From assembly GCA_900557435.1 (NCBI GenBank), contig USSH01000002.1:1-25583 (forward strand): 25,583 nucleotides of DNA. The letters run 5' to 3'. This document shows, one piece after another, positions 6,434 to 13,179 of the stretch. Position numbers and translations under genes: made by a program. Position 1 is the stretch's first letter. Every line of letters starts with the position of its first letter. This DNA comes from an uncultured Coprococcus sp. GTDB taxonomy: Bacteria; Bacillota; Clostridia; Lachnospirales; Lachnospiraceae. The notes below the pieces were generated by a model, which searched no databases, was not told the DNA's origin, and worked only from the letters and a program-made list of their open reading frames with translations.

Positions 6434-8626
6434 ATGGCAATATTGATAAATGAAGAGAAAAAGCTTTTCACATTGAATACCAAAAATACTACATATCAGA
6501 TGAAGGTGATTGATTATGGTTATCTGGCTCATTTGTATTACGGCAAGAAAATGGACGGGGATATGTCATATGTAATAACTCATTATGATAGAGGATTTTC
6601 AGGCAATCCTTACGAGGCACAGGAGAGCAGAGAGTTTTCTCTGGACAATATTCCACAGGAATATAGCTGCTATGGCAACGGAGATTTCAGAACACCTGCA
6701 TTCAACGTAAAGGATATAGAAGGAATCCACGGTTGTGATCTCAGATATGTTTCATACGAGGTTATGGACAAAAAATACAGTCTCAAGGGTCTTCCTGCAG
6801 CTTACACAAATGATGGCGAGAAGGGCGAGACACTCAAGATCGTTCTTCAGGACCCTCAGGTGGGAGTGGAGGTTGAACTCCTTTACGGAATTATAGAGGA
6901 CAAGGATCTGATCACAAGATCAGCTATAGTCAGAAATATAAGCGATGCGGATATATTTGTGGCAAAGGCATCAAGTGTGAGTCTGGATTTTGTGACAGGT
7001 GATTATGATCTCATACATTTTCATGGAAGACATGCCATGGAGCGTATGTATGAGAGAGAAGAGATCAAGCATGGTGTGAAGAAGATAGGCAGCACAAGGG
7101 GTACCTCAAGTCATCAGCACAGCCCATTTGTGGTACTTGCAGGCAAGGATGCAAATGAGGATGCAGGTGACTGCTATGGAATCTCACTTCTCTACAGCGG
7201 AAGCTTCAACTGTGAAGTTGAGAAGGATCAGACAGATCAGGTGAGATTCAACATGGGTGTTCAGGATGAGATGTTTGAGTATGTGCTCTATCCTGAGAGC
7301 GTGTTTGTGGCACCTGAGGCAGTCATGGTTTATTCACCTGATGGATTTGCAGACATGTCACATAAGATGCATGATGTTGTCAGATACAATATCTGCCGTG
7401 GCGAGTACAAGACAAAGAGAAGACCAATTCTCATCAACAGCTGGGAGGCAGTATACTTTGATTTCAACGGTGATGACATCGTAAATATAGCAAAGCAGGC
7501 TTCAGAACTTGGCGTTGAGATGCTTGTCCTGGATGACGGCTGGTTCGGTGTGAGAGATGACGACAAGTCAGGACTTGGCGACTGGTTCGTAAATGAGGAC
7601 AAGATGGGCGGACCTATGGCTGATGTTGTGAAAAGAGTGAAGGCTCTTGGCATGAAGTTTGGTATCTGGATCGAGCCGGAGATGGTATCTGAGAAGAGCG
7701 AGCTTTTCAAGGAGCATCCTGACTATGCATTTGTGATACCTGGAAGAAAGCCGGTCATGGGTAGAAGCCAGCTGAACCTGGACTTCTCAAGGAAAGAGGT
7801 CGTAAACTGCATATTTAATCAGATGACAGCGGTGCTTGACAAGATAGATGTTGATTATATAAAGATGGATATGAACAGAAGTATCCTCAATGTATACTCT
7901 ATGACAGAGGGAATCCAGAACAATGGAACGATCCTTTACAAGTATGTACTTGGTGTATATGATTTCATGGAGAGACTTCAGGCAAGATATCCAAAGATGT
8001 TCATCGAGGGCTGCAGCGGTGGCGGCGGAAGATTTGACGCCGGAATGATGTATTACACACCACAGATCTGGTGCAGTGATGATACAGATGCAATCTGCAG
8101 ACTTGACATACAGTATGGAACTTCATTTGGCTATCCTATATCGGTGGTTGGCTCACATGTATCAGCGGTTCCGAATCACCAGACAGGCAGGACGACTCCG
8201 TTCAATACAAGAGCTGTCGTTGCCATGGCAGGAAGCTTTGGCTACGAGCTTGATCTGAACAAGGTCAGTGATGAGGAGAAGGAAGAGGTTAAGGCTCAGG
8301 TAGAAAACTACAAGAAGTACTGGGATCTCCTTCACAACGGACTCTACTATAGACTGACGGATGCAGACAAGAGCAAAGGCGTAGCTGCATGGTCATTTGT
8401 CGCAAGGGATAAGTCAGAGACACTTGTCAACATCGTGACGGTGGAGAGCTTCTGCAATGCCCCTGTACCTTTTGTCAGAGTAAAGGGACTTGATGCGGAT
8501 GCCACATATGTTGACGAGGAGACCGGCGCAGAGTACAGCGGACAGGGACTTGACCAGATAGGACTTCCTGTTCCACTCAAGTTCGGCGAGTACAATGCTT
8601 ACCAGATCCACCTTGTGAGAAAGTAA
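6434..8626 (+). CDS. Alpha-galactosidase, glycoside hydrolase family 36
   Basis: A 730-residue enzyme, the normal size for the AgaA/RafA-type GH36 group. It removes terminal alpha-1,6-galactose from melibiose, raffinose or stachyose. No signal peptide is present, so it acts in the cytoplasm on imported sugar. Order: N-terminal beta-sandwich (about 1-330), catalytic barrel (about 330-650), C-terminal beta domain. Visible motifs: 'NSWEAVYFDF' (Trp337), 'LVLDDGWFGVRDDD', 'GIWIEPEMV', the nucleophile in 'YIKMDMNR' (Asp479) and the acid/base in 'CSDDTDAI' (Asp549), 70 residues apart as in characterised GH36 enzymes. The ATG at 6434 has AAAGGAGG 8 nt upstream; an upstream in-frame ATG at 6383 does not. 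The stop codon lies inside the first copy of a 16-bp tandem repeat. Specificity toward other alpha-galactosides cannot be excluded. Confidence 0.96.
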   Translation: MAILINEEKKLFTLNTKNTTYQMKVIDYGYLAHLYYGKKMDGDMSYVITHYDRGFSGNPYEAQESREFSLDNIPQEYSCYGNGDFRTPAFNVKDIEGIHGCDLRYVSYEVMDKKYSLKGLPAAYTNDGEKGETLKIVLQDPQVGVEVELLYGIIEDKDLITRSAIVRNISDADIFVAKASSVSLDFVTGDYDLIHFHGRHAMERMYEREEIKHGVKKIGSTRGTSSHQHSPFVVLAGKDANEDAGDCYGISLLYSGSFNCEVEKDQTDQVRFNMGVQDEMFEYVLYPESVFVAPEAVMVYSPDGFADMSHKMHDVVRYNICRGEYKTKRRPILINSWEAVYFDFNGDDIVNIAKQASELGVEMLVLDDGWFGVRDDDKSGLGDWFVNEDKMGGPMADVVKRVKALGMKFGIWIEPEMVSEKSELFKEHPDYAFVIPGRKPVMGRSQLNLDFSRKEVVNCIFNQMTAVLDKIDVDYIKMDMNRSILNVYSMTEGIQNNGTILYKYVLGVYDFMERLQARYPKMFIEGCSGGGGRFDAGMMYYTPQIWCSDDTDAICRLDIQYGTSFGYPISVVGSHVSAVPNHQTGRTTPFNTRAVVAMAGSFGYELDLNKVSDEEKEEVKAQVENYKKYWDLLHNGLYYRLTDADKSKGVAAWSFVARDKSETLVNIVTVESFCNAPVPFVRVKGLDADATYVDEETGAEYSGQGLDQIGLPVPLKFGEYNAYQIHLVRK

Positions 8627-8674
8627 CTTTGTGAGAAAGCAATCTTGAGAGAAAGTAATCTTGAGAGAAAGCAA
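8611..8674 (+). repeat. 16-bp tandem repeat spanning the alpha-galactosidase stop codon
   Basis: Four consecutive 16-bp copies: CCTTGTGAGAAAGTAA, CTTTGTGAGAAAGCAA, TCTTGAGAGAAAGTAA, TCTTGAGAGAAAGCAA. The first copy encodes the last residues and the TAA stop of the upstream gene; the others are downstream of the stop. The pattern suggests that the gene's 3' end was duplicated by slippage. Confidence 0.9.
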
Positions 8675-8690
8675 GAAGAGTAGTAGATAT

Positions 8691-8716
8691 AGATACAAGC
8701 TTGGTGTCTTATTTTT
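8691..8716 (+). terminator. Weak terminator-like hairpin
   Basis: AGATAC (8691-8696) and GTGTCT (8704-8709) can pair with one G-T pair around AAGCTTG, followed by TTATTTTT. It is a possible first terminator for the alpha-galactosidase transcript, but the stem is short. The hairpin at 8776 is much stronger. Confidence 0.35.
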
Positions 8717-8775
8717 AAAAAAATATATACAATACATTAGTTGAGTCATTTGATTGGTAATGTATTGTCCAAATT

Positions 8776-8832
8776 GGTGTCAGTCATCATTATCATGCCG
8801 GAAGCGGCAGACGATGGTGGCTGGCACTTTTT
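8776..8832 (+). terminator. Strong Rho-independent terminator of the sugar locus
   Basis: GGTGTCAGTCATCAT (8776-8790) pairs along its whole length (some G-T pairs) with ATGGTGGCTGGCACT (8814-8828). The hairpin encloses a small internal loop and an inner TGCCG-GAAG-CGGCA hairpin (8796-8809), and TTTTT follows. It is about 150 bp after the alpha-galactosidase stop and is the best candidate for the end of the operon. Confidence 0.75.
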
Positions 8833-8925
8833 ATATATGCATAGGTGGTATGCATACGTGTCCATTCTGCGTGCCTGCCTTGTTCCACTCAGATTTTTTA
8901 TATATGCATAGATGATAAGCATACG
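8828..8925. repeat. Pair of 31-bp direct repeats
   Basis: Two near-identical 31-bp copies, starting TTTTTATATATGCATAG and ending GCATACG, lie at 8828-8858 and 8895-8925, offset by 67 bp. They differ at three positions. The first copy begins in the T-run of the preceding terminator. Both contain the palindrome TATGCATA or a close variant. No gene is associated with them; the family is unknown to me. Confidence 0.8.
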
Positions 8926-8930
8926 CTGGT

Positions 8931-8982
8931 TTTCTGCATGGAATTTCTGCATGGAATTTTTGCATGGAATTTCTACATGGAA
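8931..8982. repeat. 13-bp tandem repeat
   Basis: Four consecutive copies of the 13-bp unit TTTCTGCATGGAA, with single changes in copies 3 and 4, followed by a partial copy. This is non-coding as far as I can see; the short ORFs that cross it show only repeat-derived peptides. Confidence 0.9.
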
Positions 8983-9036
8983 TTTTTCTGTGATTTTATT
9001 ATCCTCAGATAGCACTTTTTTGAGATGCAGGTATAA

Positions 9037-9078
9037 TTTTGTATCAAGAAGCCCGAAAATGGGCTTCAAAAGTACAAA
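9037..9078. other. Dyad-symmetric hairpin
   Basis: GAAGCCC (9048-9054) and GGGCTTC (9061-9067) form a perfect 7-bp stem around GAAAAT, flanked further out by TTTTGTA and TACAAAA. Neither strand has an adjacent long T-run, so it is not a clear terminator. It could be a weak terminator for the minus-strand MATE gene, or an operator-like dyad. Confidence 0.45.
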
Positions 9079-9185
9079 AATTGAAGAACTTGTCTCTAGA
9101 ACAGGATATTATAGAAAATGAGGATAATAATGTATCACAAAACAAAAAATACGCATAAAATAGAAAAACATATCGTTATAAAAAC

Positions 9186-9330
9186 CAGAATTGCACCCAA
9201 AAAAATACAAAACCCCAGAATTACAAAAATCTCCAGAATTGCAAAACCCTCTGAATTACAGAAAACATCACATTACAAAACCCCAGAATTACAAAAAACC
9301 CCAGAATTGCAGAAAACCCCGTATTACAAA
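9186..9330. repeat. Degenerate 18-bp repeat array, AC-rich
   Basis: About eight degenerate units of roughly 18 bp around the core CCCCAGAATTACAAAA occur here (clear copies start near 9216, 9234, 9251, 9284 and 9302; others are more diverged). A plus-strand ORF through the array reads P-E-L-Q-K-T repeats and is very Lys-rich, but it has no good ribosome site and no recognisable domain, so I do not call a gene. This fills most of the gap between the hairpin at 9048 and the MATE gene. Confidence 0.7.
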
Positions 9331-9383
9331 AACAAGCTAAATCAAATATAAATCATTTGAGCGAAAATAGTATTTATGTGATG

Positions 9384-10787
9384 TCATATTTTATATACAG
9401 GATCTTTGAAGTCTGCTCTGAATATCAGGGCGGCTCCCATGATGAATAGGAAACATACGACCCATGTCACCGGTTCACATACGCACACGGCAACGTAGCC
9501 GTAGACTGGAACGAGAAATACAGCAAATATTATCTTACCGATCATCTCCAGCGCGCTGCAGAGCAGTGGCGCCACTGAATGGCGCATTCCTTGAAGGGCA
9601 TTTCGTACTATTACGAGAACCGCCATAGGCGGAATCATCGGTATGCTGATCCGGAGATACATGAGACCATTGGATATAACTGTATTGTCTGAGCTTCCGG
9701 TTATCAGTACTAGAATAGATCTTGCAATGGTGAAGGTGCAGATCATCGCAAGCACCCACCAGACTCCATACATGGCAATGGCGGCGAATATTCCTTTCTT
9801 GATCCTGGAATTTTTGTGAGCACCATAGTTCTGGCTGGCAAATGTGGCAGCACTTGTTCCGAGGGCGATTCCCGGTGTGTAGAAGAACTCGGCAAGCCTT
9901 CTGCCTCCTACCTGGGCTGCGATGTAGACATTTCCAAGTGCGTTTATACTTCCCTGAAGAATAACACTTCCTATGTTATATATGGCACTCATAAGAGCCA
10001 TGCTGAGACCTGTCCAGAACATTTCAAATACAAAATGGATGGAAACTTTTATATCCTTTTTTCCAAATCTGAGTTCCGGATATCCACGAAGAATACAGAA
10101 CAGTCCGAGGATGGCGCTTATGCCCTGTGATGTTATGGTGGCGATGGCTGCACCGCGGACACCCATGGAGAAAGGTCCCATAAACAGGTAATCAAGTATA
10201 ACGTTGAGCACACTGCTGAACACAAGGAAGATAAGTGGTGTCACACTGTTGCCGATGGATCTCAGCAGGCTTGATTCCAGATTGTAAGCCATGGTGAGAG
10301 GTATTCCGGCGAGAATGACTGTAAGGTAACTCAATGCTCCGTCCATCGTCTCTGCAGGAACCTGAAGAAGCGCCAGCAAAGGTCTTCTGAATAACAGAAA
10401 TGACACGGTGAGAATGACGGTTGAGATAGCAGACAACAGTACAGCCCAGCATACGGAATGTTTCATTTCATTTTCATCGTCTGCACCAAAGTTTCTGCTG
10501 ACGAACAGGGCAAAGCCGTTATTTAGTCCGAAAGCTATATTCGTGATGAGGCTGTACAGTGCGGCTGTGGCACCTATCTGGGCAAGGGCAGTGTCTCCAA
10601 GAAGATGTCCTGCTAGAGAAGTGTCAGCCAGATTGTAAAATTGCTGAAGTATATTTCCGATAAAAAGAGGCATGGCAAAATAAAATAAAAGCTTTGCCGG
10701 GCTGCCTATCGTCATGTCAGTTGTTCGTTTGGTACGATGGGTCCGCTTTGTTTGACCGGACCGTTCGATGTCTAATGTGGTACTCAT
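9384..10787 (-). CDS. MATE-family efflux transporter
   Basis: A 467-residue inner-membrane protein with about twelve membrane segments in two similar halves. The family hallmarks are 'MTIGSPAKLLFYFAMPLFIG' at residues 25-44, 'LQQFYNLADTSLAGHLLGD' near 48, and in the second half 'AAQVGGRRLAEFFYTPGIAL' with 'GTSAATFASQNYGA'. Family knowledge: MATE proteins export drugs or cationic metabolites in exchange for Na+ or H+; the substrate cannot be told from sequence. The ATG at 10787 has AAGGAGA about 9 nt upstream. The basic N-terminal tail of about 24 residues before 'MTIGSP' is longer than usual. It is divergent from an AraC-type gene that probably controls it. Confidence 0.93.
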   Translation of the reverse strand: MSTTLDIERSGQTKRTHRTKRTTDMTIGSPAKLLFYFAMPLFIGNILQQFYNLADTSLAGHLLGDTALAQIGATAALYSLITNIAFGLNNGFALFVSRNFGADDENEMKHSVCWAVLLSAISTVILTVSFLLFRRPLLALLQVPAETMDGALSYLTVILAGIPLTMAYNLESSLLRSIGNSVTPLIFLVFSSVLNVILDYLFMGPFSMGVRGAAIATITSQGISAILGLFCILRGYPELRFGKKDIKVSIHFVFEMFWTGLSMALMSAIYNIGSVILQGSINALGNVYIAAQVGGRRLAEFFYTPGIALGTSAATFASQNYGAHKNSRIKKGIFAAIAMYGVWWVLAMICTFTIARSILVLITGSSDNTVISNGLMYLRISIPMIPPMAVLVIVRNALQGMRHSVAPLLCSALEMIGKIIFAVFLVPVYGYVAVCVCEPVTWVVCFLFIMGAALIFRADFKDPVYKI

Positions 10788-11051
10788 AAATATTTTCTCC
10801 TTCGAAATAAGTAATATTGTAAATGATCTGACAGGATTGAGGAGCCTGTAATCATGTCGGACTCATTTTATATTTGTTTGGCTATTGTTTCTTTACCAGT
10901 TTATTTACGTAGCTATATAATAGCGAATAAATAGGGTTGAATCTGTAATAAAAACGGCTCATAATATAATAAAAACGACATAAATCAGATATTCACAGAC
11001 GTGGCACAGGCGGTTTGAGGTGTCAATGAAAATGACAGGGAGGAATTCACC
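10788..11051. promoter_or_regulatory. Divergent promoter region with paired direct repeats
   Basis: A likely plus-strand promoter has -10 TATAAT at 10916-10921 and -35 TTTACC at 10892-10897 (18-bp spacer). Downstream of it, TAATAAAAACG occurs twice, at 10946-10956 and 10967-10977, exactly 21 bp (two helical turns) apart. This is the geometry of AraC-family half-sites on one DNA face. Their place after the predicted start suggests autorepression of the AraC gene (inference). On the minus strand, TACAAT (10816-10821 reversed) may serve the MATE gene, but no good -35 is visible. Confidence 0.5.
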
Positions 11052-11939
11052 ATGATACATCATAGAACCACAGTGATGGTTGACACATACGGGAGGGAGA
11101 GCCGGGATGATGAAGCGAACCAGTTTGACTTTGCAGCGTATGACGCTGATATGCACCAATTCATATCGGGATGCATACCGCCACATTGGCATGATGAACT
11201 GGAGATATTTGTTCTGCTCAGCGGACAAGTGGAGGTTGTAACAGGAGATGTCTCATGTGTTGTAAATTCAGGCGAGGGATGCTTTATAAATGGAGGAGTA
11301 CTGCACACTTTTAAGACCCTGTCACAAGATGAATGTCATTATCATTCATTTGTATTTGAGAACTCAATAATAGCGGGGGCGCCTGGAAGTATATTTGATA
11401 CCAAATATATGAAACCATTAATTGAAAAGGGACATGCATTTGTACATATGAAAAAGACAGAGAAAACGGAGATGTTTTTTGAGGAATTTGATAAATGCTA
11501 TGAGGCATGCGTTAAAGAGGATTACGCATATGAGTTTGTGATAAGAGACAGCCTTACAAAGATGATGCTGTGTATTGGTCAAAATATGAAGACTCTCAAT
11601 GGTGTAGATATGCCGCATCTGGCGGAGATCAGGGTGAAGGATATGCTGGGCTGGATAGACAGGAATCTAAAAGAGGAGATAACAGTGAGTGGTATTGCAG
11701 GCAGCGCAAATGTCTGTGTCAGGGAGTGCCAGAGGATATTCAGCCAGTATGTGCATTACAGACCGATGGAGTATGTACAGAGACGAAGGATAACTCTTGC
11801 CGCAGAGCTGCTAAGGACTACTCACAGACAGGTTACGGACATTGCGTTGGAATGTGGATTCAGCAGTGTGAGTTACTTCATCATGCAGTTCAAGAATATC
11901 GTTGGCTGTACGCCTTCAAGGTATAGGAAAATGGATTAG
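11052..11939 (+). CDS. AraC-family regulator with N-terminal cupin
   Basis: A 295-residue regulator of full family length. Residues about 30-110 form a cupin-like sensing domain with 'PPHWHDELEIFVLLSGQVEV' and 'GEGCFINGGVLHTF', the His pattern typical of small-molecule-binding AraC proteins. Residues about 195-293 carry the DNA-binding domain: first helix-turn-helix around 'ITVSGIAGSANVCVRECQRI', second around 'VTDIALECGFSSVSYFIMQF', then 'VGCTPSRYRK'. The ATG at 11052 follows GGGAGGA at 7 nt. Its divergent placement suggests it controls the MATE exporter and itself through the paired repeats between them. The effector is unknown. Confidence 0.93.
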   Translation: MIHHRTTVMVDTYGRESRDDEANQFDFAAYDADMHQFISGCIPPHWHDELEIFVLLSGQVEVVTGDVSCVVNSGEGCFINGGVLHTFKTLSQDECHYHSFVFENSIIAGAPGSIFDTKYMKPLIEKGHAFVHMKKTEKTEMFFEEFDKCYEACVKEDYAYEFVIRDSLTKMMLCIGQNMKTLNGVDMPHLAEIRVKDMLGWIDRNLKEEITVSGIAGSANVCVRECQRIFSQYVHYRPMEYVQRRRITLAAELLRTTHRQVTDIALECGFSSVSYFIMQFKNIVGCTPSRYRKMD

Positions 11940-12087
11940 TGAGATTTTTTTCTACAAAAAAATATTTATAAACATTTTCGTGTGTATTTTAGTTGGACAT
12001 ATAACCTATAAAATGCTACCATTATATAGAAATATATTGGTAAAGCATAAATGAATTAGGTGATAATAAATACAGAAGGAGAGTAAA

Positions 12088-13083
12088 ATGGACGAGAATA
12101 ATATGAATGGGTTCGGTAATGCGGACGAAGAAGATTATGAGGGAACCACGGTTCTCACAACTCCTGGTGTATATGCATTTTCAAATGCACAGGGGGGAAA
12201 CAATGATAATATGAATAATCCTGGCCAGTTCCAGCAGCCGGGACAGCAGAACCAGGCGGAGCAGCAGAATCAGTTTGGCGGATTCGGCCAGTTCCAGCAG
12301 CCGGGGCAGCAGAACCAGCCAGAACAGCAGAATCAGTTTGGCGGATTCGGTCAGTTCCAGCAGCCGGGACAGCAGAACCAGCCAGAACAGCAGAATCAGT
12401 TTGGCGGATTCAGTCAGTACCAGCAGCCGGGACAGCAGAGCCAGGCGGAACAGCAGAACCAGTTTGGCGGATTCGGTCAGTACCAGCAGCCGGGACAGTA
12501 TGCTCAGCCGGGACCACAGTTTGGAACACCTCAGGGCGGAGATATGAAACCGGGAAAGCAGCTGAACAAAAAGCTGTTTGTAATAATTGGCGCTGCGGTA
12601 TTGGCGGTTATCATCATAGTGGTAGTTCTGATACTTGTACTCTCAGGCGGCAAGGGTTCTGGTGGTGTTGATAAGATTGGTGATAATCTGGCAGCAGCCT
12701 ATGAAAAAGGCGATTCTGATGCTATGGTGGAGCTTATGAACAAGAACTACTATGACGTTTACAACGCGTCGATGGGCGAGAATTATGTTGAAGGCCTGTT
12801 CGATAGAGATGTCAAGGACATGGAAGATATGGTAGGAGATGTCGAGAGTATCAAGATCACGGACAGAATGGAAGACGACAGATATGATAAAGAAGATCTA
12901 GAGGAAGCAAACGCAAGTCTTAGTGCGCTTGGTGTTGACATGGAGATTGATGAGTGCGTCGATATGGAAATGAATATCGAGATAAAAGGATCTGAAGACA
13001 ATGCTGAAGGAGAGATTACATATACTGCAGTTAAGTCAGACGGAAAGTGGTATCTTGTAGACCATGATCTTTATGTAAACTAA
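12088..13083 (+). CDS. One-pass membrane protein with Q/N/G-rich cytoplasmic repeats
   Basis: A 331-residue protein starting after GAAGGAGAG at the ATG 12088. Residues 1-40 are acidic, residues 46-137 are built from four 21-residue Gln/Asn/Gly/Phe-rich repeats (core 'QQPGQQNQ.EQQNQFGGF') plus a partial fifth, and a membrane helix spans about 163-186 ('LFVIIGAAVLAVIIIVVVLI'). The outer C-terminal 145 residues ('DNLAAAYEKGDSDAMVELMN' onward, ending 'GKWYLVDHDLYVN') look like an NTF2/DUF4878-type extracellular fold; that assignment is tentative. Lys residues just before the helix predict the repeats lie inside the cell. The N-terminal composition resembles prion-like or phase-separating segments. 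A good terminator follows, so it is probably transcribed alone. Confidence 0.8.
   Translation: MDENNMNGFGNADEEDYEGTTVLTTPGVYAFSNAQGGNNDNMNNPGQFQQPGQQNQAEQQNQFGGFGQFQQPGQQNQPEQQNQFGGFGQFQQPGQQNQPEQQNQFGGFSQYQQPGQQSQAEQQNQFGGFGQYQQPGQYAQPGPQFGTPQGGDMKPGKQLNKKLFVIIGAAVLAVIIIVVVLILVLSGGKGSGGVDKIGDNLAAAYEKGDSDAMVELMNKNYYDVYNASMGENYVEGLFDRDVKDMEDMVGDVESIKITDRMEDDRYDKEDLEEANASLSALGVDMEIDECVDMEMNIEIKGSEDNAEGEITYTAVKSDGKWYLVDHDLYVN
12223..12497 (+). repeat. 63-bp coding tandem repeat
   Basis: Four full 63-bp copies (12223, 12286, 12349, 12412) and a partial fifth encode the 21-residue Q/N-rich unit. Copies 1-3 are nearly identical at DNA level; copy 4 has Tyr for Phe and Ser for Gly/Asn. The near-identity suggests recent expansion or gene conversion and makes copy number variable in principle. 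Confidence 0.92.
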
Positions 13084-13085
13084 GA

Positions 13086-13134
13086 AAAAGCCGTCACAGC
13101 GATTTTGAAGTTAAGAATCACTGTGATGGCTTTT
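13086..13134 (+). terminator. Rho-independent terminator
   Basis: AAAAGCCGTCACAGCGATT (13086-13104) pairs with AATCACTGTGATGGCTTTT (13116-13134) with one mismatch and one G-T pair; an A-run precedes it and a T-run ends it, so it can act in both directions. It ends the 331-residue protein gene. Confidence 0.85.
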
Positions 13135-13179
13135 CATGTATAAAAAGGGATTTAGTACAATAAAGGGAGGATGGAAATT

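Noticed and set aside
8746..9069. 107-codon minus-strand ORF
   Set aside because: It runs across the strong terminator hairpin, the 31-bp pair and the 13-bp array, its peptide is explained by these repeats, and it has no recognisable domain.
9118..9351. 77-codon Lys-rich plus-strand ORF
   Set aside because: Its sequence is produced by the degenerate 18-bp AC-rich repeats, there is no good ribosome site and no domain.
13150..13170. TACAAT at 13156 as a promoter for the giant protein gene
   Set aside because: Its predicted start would fall within the ribosome site, and the -35 position (TTCATG) is poor.
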